From assembly GCA_963383645.1 (NCBI GenBank), contig OY726560.1:152234546-152298545 (forward strand): a DNA stretch of 64,000 nt, given 5' to 3'. Under the pieces are notes generated by a model that was not told the origin of the DNA, did not search any database, and saw nothing but the letters and a program-made list of their open reading frames with translations. Positions within the stretch are counted from its first letter, which is position 1. Every line of letters starts with the position of its first letter. Both the position numbers and the translations under genes were made by a program. The DNA is from Muscardinus avellanarius (taxonomy: Eukaryota > Chordata > Mammalia > Rodentia > Gliridae). Shown piece after piece: positions 42,324 to 52,822 of this stretch.

Positions 42324-42887
42324 AAGTAGCTCTTAGTGTATTCACAAAATTGTGCAACCATCCCCACTGAACAGAACATTTTCATCGTCTTAAAAAGGGA
42401 GCTTGTATCCTTCAGCAGTGAATCGCCACAGCCCTGTGCCCTACACAGCCACCGTCCTACATTCTGTCTCTGTAGATTTGCCCAGTCTGCATTTCATATG
42501 AATGGAACCATATAAAATGTGGCCTTTTGTGCCTGGCTTCTTTCAGCTAGCAAAATGTTTTCAAAGTTCATCCATGGTAAGCATCAGTCTTTCACTCCTT
42601 CTTAAGACTGAATAACATCCCATTGCATCAATAAACCACACTTCATTTCTTCACTTGTCAAGTGACGCACAATTGATAGCTGTGTTTTACTTTCTGATTG
42701 TTATTTATAATGCTGATATGAATGGCAAGTATTAATTTTTATGTGGATAGATATTTACTATCTTGGGCATATACCTAGGCATGGCATTGCAGGGCCATGT
42801 GGTTACTCTGTTTGTTTGAGGAGCTGCCAGACTGGTTTCCAGGGTTATGGCACACAACCATCATGATCACTCTATTGCTTTTTGATT

Positions 42888-42965
42888 GCAGCCATCTTGA
42901 TGGTTTTGCGGTGGCAGCCATCTTGATGGTTTTGCGGTGGCAGCCATCTTGATGGTTTTGCGGTG
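42888..42965. repeat. 26 bp unit tandemly triplicated inside L1
   Basis: Three identical 26 bp copies starting at 42888, 42914 and 42940, each containing CAGCCATCTTGATGG. Each copy supplies a GCCATCTTG motif, the core of YY1 sites. Confidence 0.97.
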
Positions 42966-43706
42966 GCAGTGCACTGTGGCTGATACGGCCATGCATCTCT
43001 CCATGTGCCTGTGTATCTTTGGAGAAATGTCTATTCAGATCTTTTGTCTTTTTAAGTTGAATTGTCTTTTTTGTTGTTGAGTTGAAAAATTCTTCATACG
43101 CTCCAGATACAAATTCCTTATCATAAATGTGGTTAGCAAACATTTTTGCCTATTCCTTGAGTTGTCTTTTCACATTTTCTATAATATCCTTTGATGTACA
43201 AAAGTCCTTAATTTTTATGTCCAATTTATCTGTTTTTTCTCTTGTTGTTTGTGTTTTAAGTGTCATGTCTAAGGAAACATTTCCTAATTAAGGCCACAAA
43301 GACTCGTTCATGTTTTCTTTTAAGAGTTTTATAGCTTTAGCTCCTACACTGAGGTCTGTGATCTACTTTACCTTTTACTGCCTTAGGTAGGAGTCCAACT
43401 TCAATGGTTTGCACGTGAATATACAGTTCTTTCAGTACTATTCGTTGAAGAATCTTCTTTCCTCCATGGAAGAGTCTTAGCATCTTTCCTGAAAGTCAAC
43501 TTACTACAGATATATGGGTTTATTTTTGGACTCTCAGCTCTTTAATCTGTGTATGTTTATTCAAGTAGCACACAGTCTGGGTTACCATAGCTTTATAGTA
43601 AGTTTGAAAATTGGGAGGCATGACTTCCAATTTTATTCTTTTTATTCAGGATTGTTTTTGTCATTCTATGTTTCTTGCATAAATTTTAGAATAAGCTTGT
43701 TGACTT

Positions 43707-43716
43707 ACACACACAT

Positions 43717-43748
<32 letters not shown>
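43707..43748. repeat. (CA)n microsatellite
   Basis: About 42 bp with one ATG interruption, within the antisense L1. Confidence 0.96.
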
Positions 43749-43752
<4 letters not shown>

Positions 43753-44317
43753 TTGGAATCTTGAGAGAAATTGTTTTGAATCTGTAGATCACTTTGGGCA
43801 GTGTTGCCTTCTTAATGATGTCTTCCAATCCATGAACATAGGATGTCTTCTCATTTACTTAAATCTCTAATTATTCAATGTTTTAGTTTTCAGTGTCTGA
43901 GTCTTCTGCTAATTTGGTTAAATGTATTTCTAAATATTCTATTCTTTTTCATGTGTTACAAATAGAATTGTTTTAATTTTCAGATTGCTCATTACTGGTA
44001 TATAGAAATATATTTGATGTTATAACTTGATCTTCTATTCTACAACTTTGCTGAACTTACTAGTTCTTCCTTTAGTGGATTCCTTAGGGTTTTTTGTATA
44101 CAAGATCATGTCATTTGCAACAACAGGTAGTTTTATATCTTCTTTTCTAATCAGTATGCTTTTTATTTACTTTTCCCAGACAATTTCTCTGGAAGGACTG
44201 TGCAGTGCAATCTTTAATAGAAGTGACACAATTTTTTAAAATGTCTGGTCTTCTGAGAAGAACCTCTGGTCTTTTATCATTTTATTAGCTGTGGGATTTT
44301 TACAGGTACCTTTGTCT

Positions 44318-44872
44318 TAGTCTGTTCAGGTGGCTATAACAAAATACCATAAACTTGGTGAGTTATAAACAATATAAATTTATTTCTCGCAGTTATGGAG
44401 GCTGAAAGGTGCCAGCATAGTTACTGTCTGTGGAGGGCTTTCTTCCTAGTTCATAGATGACCATCCTTCTGCTTCATCCTCACATGGTAGAAAGAACAAA
44501 GGAGCTTCTGGGGCTCTTTTATTTATTTTGCCATATTGGGGATAGAACCCAGGGGCATTCAACCTCCGAGCTACACCCCAGCCATATTTTTTTGTTCCTT
44601 ATTTTGAAACATGGTCTCATTGAGTTGCGGCCTCACTAAGTAGCTGAGGCTGTCCGTGAACTGTGATCCTCCTATCTCAGCCTCCTGAATGCTGGGATTA
44701 CAAGTGTGTGCCACCATGCCCAGCTTTTATAAGGGCAATAAATACCTTTTATTGGGGGCTCTGCTTCATGACCTAATCATTTTCTAAGGGCCCTCATCTC
44801 TTAATAGCACCACCTTGGGGTTTATGTTTTCAACATATGGATTTTGAGGTGACATTCACATCATAGCACCTT
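44318..44872 (-). mobile_element. MLT1-type MaLR LTR (antisense), split by a SINE
   Basis: 'CTTAGTCTGTTCAGGTGGCT', 'TATAACAAAATACCATAAAC', 'TAAATTTATTTCTCGCAGTT', 'ATGGAGGCTGAAAGGTGCCA' and, beyond the SINE, 'TGACCTAATCATTTTCTAAG', 'GAGGTGACATTCACATCATA' match reverse MLT1-family order. It abuts the L1 almost directly. Confidence 0.85.
44515..44727 (-). mobile_element. B1-ID composite SINE inside MLT1
   Basis: 'TATTGGGGATAGAACCCAGG', 'CAACCTCCGAGCTACACCCC', 'GAAACATGGTCTCATTGAGT', 'CAGCCTCCTGAATGCTGGG', 'GTGTGCCACCATGCCCAGC'. Flanks share CTTTTAT. Confidence 0.95.
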
Positions 44873-44933
44873 TTATCAGGTTAAAGACATTCCTTCCTAT
44901 TCCTAGTTTTTGAATGTTCACTATTTTCTAGAA

Positions 44934-45045
44934 CATAACAAAACAAAAAATAATGTAAAACAAAAAATATACAAGAGAAAAAATATATACAAAAATATAC
45001 AAAAGAAAAAAATATATACAAAACAAAAAATAATACAAAAAAAAT
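44934..45045. repeat. A-rich low-complexity tract
   Basis: AACAAAAAATA / AAAATATATACAAAA units repeated with variation over about 110 bp. Confidence 0.9.
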
Positions 45046-47829
45046 GCCTAGCCCAGGGTTGTTTGGACTTCTGACTTGTGCATTCCACAAGGTGTCATGG
45101 TAGCCGACATGCACAGTGATAGCTCCCACACTAAAGGAGATTCTGTCATATCCCAAGCTTTAGGAGACAGAGCTGTTTCTGCCCCAGATGGCTCGCAGAC
45201 CCCTCCCACAGGAGCCCCGAGTCACTGCCTCCTGCTGCCTCCAGCTGCCAGGCAACATCAGCACCTTCACTCTTCAGCTTTGCAGGGGAAACAGGCAAAT
45301 CTTGAGCCTCACCTGGTTTCCCTCCACATCCTTCAGTTCATTTTTCTTCTCCCACTGTCTGCGGGTCTCCCTGTTATCTTCTGACTCCTGCGTTTCCACC
45401 CAGTGGAAGACAACACGTCCTTGGATGAAAGCATGAGTGAGTCACGACAGTATTCCTCATGGTGTTTCGTTGTTTCCACAGAGGCCTGCTGGACTGAAGG
45501 GCCCACAGGGGAGGCAGAGCCTGCAGGCCTGCATGGCAGTGGGACTTCTGGTCTCCCCAGCCACCGAGGGTCCGCACCACAGGGGACCGGAAGGGCTCCC
45601 TCTTTGCTGGGCTTCTGTCTCTGGGGCCTCCATGGCCGGTCTCCCCTGCTCTGAGGGCAGCTGCCTTGGACCCGGCCAGTGACGGGGCCCATGTTCCCTC
45701 CCCAGCCCACCTAGACACCAGGCAGAAGCTGGGGCTGCTCTTCCTTCCTGGGCTCAGGCATCTGTGTCTCCAGATGACTAATCAGCCGCTAAAGCACATA
45801 CAGCTTACTTATCCCCATGCTCCAGGCTTGCATTTGTGCAGGAGGCCACCAGCTTCTCCCCAGAAGAAACCAGGCCTCTCTTGCGGAAGTAGGTGTGGCC
45901 CTCCTAAGCCCTGGCTTGGAGGAGCCCTGGAAGCACAGCAAGCTCTCAGCACATTTAAGAAGTCTTTGCTCGGCTTAATCTCTCTATTGTGGGCTTTTCC
46001 TCCTTCTTCAACAGGATCCTATAAGCAGAAGATGCAGAAACCTCCTTATGTTTACAGTCTCCAGGGAGACTGCGTTCCGCAGGTGTCCTGCTCAAGCCAG
46101 CACATCCCTCTTCTAATAATAGAACCCCAAATCTCCTCTGAAAAACAACTGCTCCTCTTCTTTCTGAGGAGGTGACTCAGGCCAGTGGGTTCACATAGTT
46201 CCAATCTCTGGTGACAGATATACCTTCGGGGCTAGCCACATCGCTCAGGTGTGCTCCTACCTGAGCGAACCCTGAGACTTACTCAGAAGCTAACGGTGAG
46301 ATCTGCACTTTTTCTCCAGAGCCTCTAAGCAGAAAAATTTGGGGCCTTGTAGCTTCTGGACACATCTTAATTCACCATTTAGAGTCCAAGAATAAGGTTA
46401 ATATGAAAGAAAATGATAGAGCGAGAGATATATTGATGTTTTATGGGCTCCTCGATCAAGCCATGCCTGAACTTAGCTTAGCCCTTGAATCTTTCAACTA
46501 TGTAAACAAATGCCCTTTTTGCTTAAACTAACGTGGGCTAGGTTTTCTATCATTTGCCTCCAGAAGATTCCTTAAGGACATGATCACCACGCCTACAGAC
46601 ACGGAGAAGACAGCCTGCTCCCTCCTCCTTCCTCCATCAGGAAGGTCTTCTTTCTCTGATCTAAACTTCCCTGACCCTTCAGAGAATTACTCAGATGTTT
46701 CCTATGACTTCTGTTCTCAGTTTTTCCTTCTTAAACTAACATGTTGATAACACATAACTGCCAGTCTAGGTGTTCTCTTAGAGATCTCTTAGAGGCCTTC
46801 CTGGTCCTTAAAGGCAGGAACCTGGGCTTTTCTGTCTCGCATCCCTTCCATCACCCATTAGGAGTCTTAGAGTTGCCTTCAAGGAGACACCAGCTCTACA
46901 CAGGCAGGTGCAAAGCCAGATGTGCAGAACCGTACCTGGTATTTGCCACTGGAAGGGATGGGAATAATGTGCAGGCTCCAGCATCTTCTGTTTTATTACT
47001 TTTCTTTTATAATATGATCATCTGTTTTAAACCCTTTATCTTGCACAGGTGACCCTCAGCACACATGCCAAGAGAGTCGAAATTCAGCCAGTTCTTCCAC
47101 ACAGCTTTCTGAAGTCCCCTAGGCCTCTCTCTCTCCCATGGGGATCCCACCCCGGCAGCTGCAAACAGAGCCCTGAGCACAAGTCAGGGCCTTGACCCTG
47201 GCTGGGAAGAAGCTGTCCCCGAAACACAGGCATGAACCAACTGCTGCACAGAGCATTTGATCCCTCAGAAAACCCCAGCCCCGACACCGTGGGTGCTGCC
47301 CAGACTCTTCAAACAGAAGGGCAAATAAAATAAATAAAAGTCAATATTGTACTCATAAGCAATAGAATGCCTAGCAACCCAGAACAAAGGAGGGCTGAGG
47401 GAGGCCCGTTGACTTTCACAGGCCCTGTGTGTAAACGGCAGTAAAAGTCTTTTCTGGGTGGATAACACATTTTTAAGTGTTAATTACAGAAGTGGTAGAG
47501 GGTGCTAAGGCCAAGAACCGACAGAGTTGATGTGTCCAGGCCCACACTGTGGGAAAAGCTAGGGTCCCTTGTCGAGTCACCTGGTATTGGGGGACGGAGG
47601 TCTCCCCTGCAGCTTGGGGACTAGACTGGGACACTTGGACCAGCCTCGATTAAGTCCTTCAGGGCACCTACAGCTTGGAGGGTTAGAGGTACAACCTAGG
47701 CGTAATTCAAGAGAAAACATCAAGTCACAAAATAAACGTAAGAGCTCTGCTGTTTTTTCTGTGATGACTATTTGAATACTCTGTTTGAAAGAACATACAT
47801 AAAACACATTACCTTGTTCTCATTCAATT
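45046..47829. other. Unassigned stretch of about 2.8 kb
   Basis: No repeat or exon recognised. The plus-strand frame at 45666-46175 (169 codons) is the longest here free of simple repeat. It shows no domain, signal peptide or family resemblance, and other frames on both strands overlap its 5' neighbourhood. I do not call it a gene. Confidence 0.35.
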
Positions 47830-48050
47830 TTTTTTTGTTGTGAAAATTTCTAGATACATTTGGAGTCGAGAGAAAAGTAGAATTTTCAACCTATCATCTA
47901 GGTTCAATTTATTAAAATTCTTCCACATTAGCCTCACTGATCTTTTTTTTTTTTTTTTTCTTTTCTTGCTAAACTCTTTGAAAGCAAATCCAAAACCTCT
48001 TGCCATATCATCTGCAGACACTTGAGGACACATCTCTGAAAATGGCGGGT
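47830..48050. mobile_element. Ancient LINE 3' UTR-like fragment (tentative)
   Basis: 'GAAAAGTAGAATTTTCAACC', 'TATCATCTAGGTTCAATTTA', 'TTTGAAAGCAAATCCAAAAC' and 'TGCCATATCATCTGCAGACA' resemble an old LINE UTR ('...GAAGCAAATCCCAGACATC...'). A T19 run at 47942-47960 interrupts it. Confidence 0.45.
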
Positions 48051-49034
48051 AAGCTCACGGACCCACAAGTGTCCTGTTAACCAACTACCCCTGTGGTGTT
48101 TGCTTTTGTGTAGGGACTCGCCAATACTATGCCTGTAGCTGGATTTCCCTGGTTGTCTCAAGAGGCTTCTCATTGAGTTGGCATTCTCACTTTTAAGACT
48201 CTTGCTTTATTTATGCCACGGGTACATGCTTAGACTGACTTTTGGAAATCTAGGATTAGTTGTGATATATGGAAAGCAAAAGAGAGTCCAGAAAAAGAAA
48301 ACAAAATCAATAAAAAGAAAAAAAAAAGAAACAGAGGTGACATTTTTATAAGATTCAAGCAAAATCTTGCTAGTCCGTAAGAGATATCCCCCCAACCAAG
48401 GGATAGGGCTGACCATCTTCCCCAGTCCTGAGTGCCTTCCTGAATCTTCGGGGTGGGAGATGGATAAAGGGTTATTGCCTTTGTCTGTTACCATGGCAAC
48501 TCCAGCCAGTGCTGGGCAATGTGAGGATTTTCCAATGGAGTTTGAATACTGGTCACCCTAGGTCAGAGCGAGGAGGAATGGGGATTTACAGAGATACAGC
48601 TGCTCCCTGGCCCGGCTGCCCTGACGAAGGAGAAAAGGGGATCTTGAGGGCAAAGGTCAGGAGCAACTATGAAGGGAAGAAGGGCCACGAAAAAGTTCTC
48701 GTGACCCAAGAGGAATTCCCCTGCCGGGGGATGGGGCCTGTGCATCTGACTCCCCAGAACTGATGGAGACAAGAGAGTGAAAACCCTGGCTACTTTATGG
48801 CCCAGCAACCCCACCTCTAGGAATTTTGCCTAACAAAAAGCCAGAGTTTGCAGGAAGATTTATTTTGTTTGAGGATGTCGCTTAGAGCATTATTTATAGC
48901 AATAAAAAGGGTGGGAGGATTACCTTAAGGCTCAAAAACACAGGAGTGATCTAATGAATGGCAGCTCCTCACTCAGAGGTCCCTTCCAAACATGCCCTGG
49001 AGGAAGAGGAGGGGTGTGGGGAGATGTCACAGGC
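48051..49034. other. Unassigned stretch
   Basis: About 980 bp; A-rich 48285-48335, otherwise nothing recognised. Confidence 0.35.
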
Positions 49035-49112
49035 AGTGAGGAGACCCTGTCTCACAGATCAAAATGAAAAAGGCTGGGGGTATAGCTCAATCTCCAGTGC
49101 CCTCCCCCAATA
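49035..49112 (+). mobile_element. Degraded 3' part of a B1-ID SINE
   Basis: 'GAGGAGACCCTGTCTCACAG', then 'AAAGGCTGGGGGTATAGCTC' and 'AATCTCCAGTGCC', with the middle of the ID half deleted. Confidence 0.8.
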
Positions 49113-49424
49113 TTAAAAATGTTAAAAACTATTTCCACAATGGTATGTAATGTTATTTTACGTTATTTTAAAAAATTTTATGAGTGCCCATCAAATTACA
49201 ATTTTAATATTGTTATAATAAGAGTTAATATGAGAGTCAGAGGAAAGAGAAAACAAAGAAAATTGGAGAGAAGACATCAAATGTCAGAAAAGGAAAAGAG
49301 AAAAAAAAAAGGGAAGGGAGAGAGGGAAGGGGAGAGGACAAGAAATAACCCGGAATGCTGGCGGAGATGCAACTCCAGGCAGTTTCAGAAAGTTAATTTA
49401 AATTTCTATATAAAAATCTTTTAC
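49113..49424. other. Unassigned, with purine-rich tract 49255-49345
   Basis: GA-rich sequence gives a Lys/Arg/Glu-rich frame, a low-complexity artefact. Confidence 0.4.
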
Positions 49425-49500
49425 AGGGCTGAGGATAGAGCTCTGTAGTAGGGTACTTGCCTAGCATGCACGCCCTGGGTTCAATCCTCAGTTCTAAAAG
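49425..49500 (+). mobile_element. ID SINE (free copy)
   Basis: 'GGGCTGAGGATAGAGCTCTG', 'GTACTTGCCTAGCATGCACG' and 'CCCTGGGTTCAATCCTCAG', with a clear B-box-like GGTTCAATCC. The A-tail is short. Confidence 0.9.
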
Positions 49501-50567
49501 GGGAGTGGGAGGGGGAAAAAGTCTCTTACGGGGGAAAAAAGATTTAGAAAATCCAAGTCATTTCAGTCCATTGTCGGTACACGTACAACCTCAGGCCATT
49601 GTCGGTCCAGAGATGGAGCATTCTTCCCTTAGGAGACTAACATTATAATGAACCTAGGCTTTTTAGGTTCGAACAATAAATAATTCAGACTACTGTAGAA
49701 ATGAATTTGTAGAATTTTACTGAATGATCATTAGGTAGCCGTTCAATCATTGGGCAACCCCGGCGTGGAGTTTTGCAGAAATTTATTAGCTAATAAACTA
49801 CCCAGGGGATTCCTGCTCATTAAAAAAAATGATGACAATGTTGGGTGACATTCTTCTGGAGAAGTTTTCCATGATAGTCAGCCAGAAAATATTATCTGTG
49901 CTCCAAGTAAAAAAGAAGAATGTCCAGCTCCTGGTGACAGGTCCTGGCCCGTGAGTCGGTACAGCTTAAGGACCATGTTTCCTGGGGACACTGCCTAGTG
50001 TGGCTTCGGCAAACGGACAGCGGCATTGCCCTGTCTGTGGTTCTGGTCCCTGTTTCTGCAGCTTCTGCTGGGACTTAGAGGGGCAGAAGGGGCATGGCCA
50101 GAAACACGAGATCCATGCTTCTTCCCTCTTTCCCACTGCCCACCCAAGGCAGACCCACGCGCAGGCCCCGAGGCATCTAGAATGGGACGCGTCCCAGCTC
50201 CAGCCATGGACCAAGCTCACGTTCATTCTTGCTGTCCAAGGCTGTGGCATGAGCACGCATGCCCAGGGTCTCTCCCTGACTTCCTGGCCCTGACTTTTTG
50301 GTCAGCCGAGCAGACTCCTTGCATTGAATGTGTCGAGCTGGTCACTCTCAGGGACTTTCCAGCCCTGGCATACTAGGAACCTCTTACCTACTGGATTCCC
50401 TCCCGCTCAGTGATTGTTGTGGTCAGATACCGACTAGTTAAGTCTTGAGAGTCATAATCTTGTCAGTAGAAAAAGCCACTGTAATGATTTTACTGGGTGA
50501 TAACTGGCTGCTAGGGTGTGATGAGAGAAGGTGGGTCCCTGGCGTGTGGTCTTAGGGAGTTTGCTGT
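49501..50567. other. Unassigned stretch
   Basis: About 1.07 kb. Plus and minus frames at 49966-50376 overlap with no recognised content. Confidence 0.35.
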
Positions 50568-50579
50568 CTGAATCCCCTT

Positions 50580-50826
50580 GTTTTTTTTTTTTTTTTTTTG
50601 TTTTTTTTGTTTTGTTTTGTTTTTGCGGGTCTGGGGGTGGAACCTTGGGGCATTTGACTTCCGAGCCACACCTCCTGCCCTATTTCTTCTTCTTTTTATT
50701 TTGAAATCGGGTCTCACTGAGTTGCAGAGGGCCTCACTAGGTAGCTGAGGCTGTCTGCGAACCGTGATCCTCTGGTCTCAGCCTCCAGAATGCTGGGATT
50801 ACAAGCGTGCGCCACCACGCCTGGCT
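50580..50826 (-). mobile_element. B1-ID composite SINE with 16 bp target-site duplication
   Basis: T-rich tail, 'GGTCTGGGGGTGGAACCTTG', 'CTTCCGAGCCACACCTCCTG', 'GTCTCACTGAGTTGCAGAGG', 'GCGTGCGCCACCACGCCTGG'. Flanked by CTGAATCCCCTTGTTT (50568-50583 and 50827-50842). Confidence 0.97.
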
Positions 50827-50862
50827 CTGAATCCCCTTGTTTATTGGCTCATTCTGCTTCCG

Positions 50863-51057
50863 ACTGGGCATTGTGGTGCACATCTATAATCCAAATACTT
50901 GGGAGGCAGAAACAGGAGGATCACAGGTTTAAAGCCAGCTTCGGCAACTTAGCAAGACTCTTAGCAACCTAGCAAGACCCTGTTTTAAAACAAAAAAGCA
51001 AAAAGGGCTAGGGCTATAACTCTGAGGCAGAATGTCTCTACCTTTCAATCCCCAGTA
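50863..51057 (+). mobile_element. B1-ID composite SINE
   Basis: 'GACTGGGCATTGTGGTGCAC', 'GGGAGGCAGAAACAGGAGGA', 'GCAAGACCCTGTTTTAAAAC', 'GGGCTAGGGCTATAACTCTG'. Inverted relative to the SINE 37 bp upstream. Confidence 0.95.
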
Positions 51058-51089
51058 AACAAACAACAACAACAACAACAACAACAAAA
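51058..51089. repeat. (CAA)n microsatellite (SINE tail)
   Basis: About 32 bp of ACA repeats continuing the SINE A-tail. Confidence 0.95.
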
Positions 51090-51345
51090 TCAAATCTCAG
51101 GCTTTATCATGAGAAAAGAGTCAGGGAAAGGTTTGAATCTACTGCCACAGGGGTGCCGAGAGCACTTGCCTATCTACGGTGGACTTCAGGGAGGACTGCG
51201 GGCAGGCAGGCAGGGCTGGGGGACAGCGAGGAGTCTGGGGAGATGCTGAGGGGCTGTGGTGGAACTCCAAGTGCACATGCTATGTCCTTCTACTTATCCA
51301 TCTTTCCAGCCAAGTGACCCAGTCAGAAACCAGCCCAGCTTCATC

Positions 51346-51548
51346 CCGATATGGTGGTATGTGTCTATAATCCCAGTACTTAGAGGGCTGAGACAGGAGG
51401 ACCACAAGTTTGAGGCCAGCCTCATCAACTTAGTGAGACTCTCAGAAATTTAGCAAGATCCTGTCTCAAAAAAAAAAAAAAAAGGGTTGGGGGTGTAGCT
51501 CAGAGGTAGAATGTCCCTGAGTTCAATCCTCAATGTCACAAAAAAACA
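51346..51548 (+). mobile_element. B1-ID composite SINE with 17 bp target-site duplication
   Basis: 'CCGATATGGTGGTATGTGTC', 'GGGCTGAGACAGGAGGACCA', A16 linker, 'GGTTGGGGGTGTAGCTCAGA'. Flanked by GAAACCAGCCCAGCTTC (about 51328 and 51551). Confidence 0.97.
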
Positions 51549-51568
51549 AAGAAACCAGCCCAGCTTCA

Positions 51569-52569
51569 AGAAAGAATTCAAATTTGCTCAGTGATACACC
51601 TGGAGGGATGGTCTGCATCTCTTCGGCTCTGGACACCTTTTCCAAACTTCTCTTGCACACCTTGTGTGACTCATGACAAAGCTAATAAATTGAAAGTAAC
51701 AGGCAGGCCCCTCCCAGAAGCTGGGCAGGCAGGCCCAGCCCCATTCATACACAGATACCTTAGGATGGGTTTCCCTCTAAGGATGGAATGTTCTAGGCCC
51801 GTGAGTGCCGGCCCAGGCCACTCGGCAGCTCTGGCCTGAGCACCCCAGGGAATCCCTCCATCAACATCCATTCCTTGGGCCCAACGGTTTGCATTAACTT
51901 TAACTGCACTTGGGAGAGCCACGGGAATAAATTAAGACCAGAACAGACAAGTGTGTGCGTCCAAAGCAAAGACAGACGCTCCTTCTGGGGCCTGAGCCCA
52001 CGAGGAAAACTGCTTCTGCTCATCATCCTGCATCTTCTAAGAGCCATGTCTCCTCTAGTTTCTAACGCCCTGGAGGAGCCAGTGGCAAAAATGTTCCAGC
52101 GTCCACGTCGCAACGTCGGAGGGAATCAAGGCCCAGGGGCGACACCTCGCCTCCCTGAACTCCACGCCCACCACCCGCCACTTGGGTGAGAAAGGGGAAG
52201 GCTGACCCTCCTCCAAGTAGTGGGGTGCCTGCCACCAGAGACGGGCACAACGCTGATCGGTGAGGAAGCATCGCTTGGGCTCAGCACTTGGCGTGAGGCC
52301 TGTCTGACCAGACTCGGGCTTAGCCATTCTGTTTGGTCGGCTCCTCCGTGACAGAGAGGCCACTGGAAGCCAGAGCGGTTTACGGCGTCCACCTCAAATG
52401 CTGGAGACAAGGCTGTCATGTCCACATCATCATTGAGGCCCAACTCCCGCTGCCTTCCTGGGCACTAATGCCGTAGAGAGGAAGGGCACGGGATACCAGG
52501 TATGGTGGCTGGGGGCAGGCTTTGTGGGCAGAGGTGCCAAGTTTCAAATCTTGGCTTCTGCTCTTGTAC
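51569..52569. other. Unassigned stretch
   Basis: About 1 kb of GC-moderate sequence. Several 100-codon frames overlap on both strands at 51793-52443. None is recognisable. Confidence 0.35.
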
Positions 52570-52775
52570 TGAAGTACAGTATACTAAATCACATCACACT
52601 ATATACTATACAATACATGCTATACTATTCACACTATACTATACCATACATGCTATACTATTCACACTATATTATGCTATACTATACATGCTATAGTATT
52701 CACACTATACTAACTATACTATGCTATACTATACATGCTATACTAACTATTCACACTACACTATACTATATCATC
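52570..52775. repeat. AT-rich minisatellite with 'ACATGCTATACTATTCACAC' core
   Basis: Four variant copies of an about 24 bp core separated by variable CTATACTATAC filler. No coding value. Confidence 0.92.
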
Positions 52776-52822
52776 CTGGCTAGCCCAGTGCCTGGCACTT
52801 AGTAGTGGCACCATAAAATGAT
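52776..52822 (+). mobile_element. L2 3' end scrap
   Basis: 'CTAGCCCAGTGCCTGGCACT' then 'TAGTAGTGG' fits the L2 'AGCACAGTGCCTGGCACATAGTAGG' end. Confidence 0.6.

Larger units (their letters stand above)
42178..44275 (-). mobile_element. LINE-1 3' half (ORF2 C-terminal region and 3' UTR), antisense, decayed
   Basis: The longest L1 copy in the window. The 3' UTR side is at 42178-42990 ('GTATTCACAAAATTGTGCAA', 'TTGGGCATATACCTAGGCAT', 'TGTTTGAGGAGCTGCCAGAC'). ORF2 antisense follows at 43000-44275 ('GGAGAAATGTCTATTCAGAT', 'GTAGATCACTTTGGGCAGTG', 'CAATCCATGAACATAGGATG', 'ACAAGATCATGTCATTTGCA'). Frames are destroyed. It contains an ID element, a 26 bp triplication and a (CA)n repeat. Confidence 0.93.

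Noticed and set aside
42178..44275. Possible intact L1 ORF2
   Set aside because: The L1 copy is interrupted by stops, an ID insertion, a triplication and deletions. Only a decayed fossil.
45666..46175. 169-codon plus-strand frame
   Set aside because: No family resemblance, no signal peptide or domain. Other long frames overlap its 5' neighbourhood on both strands, as expected in moderately GC-rich non-coding DNA.
42230..49500. tRNA gene candidates at the ID elements
   Set aside because: ID SINEs retain A- and B-box-like segments but not a tRNA fold with anticodon arm. They are SINEs.
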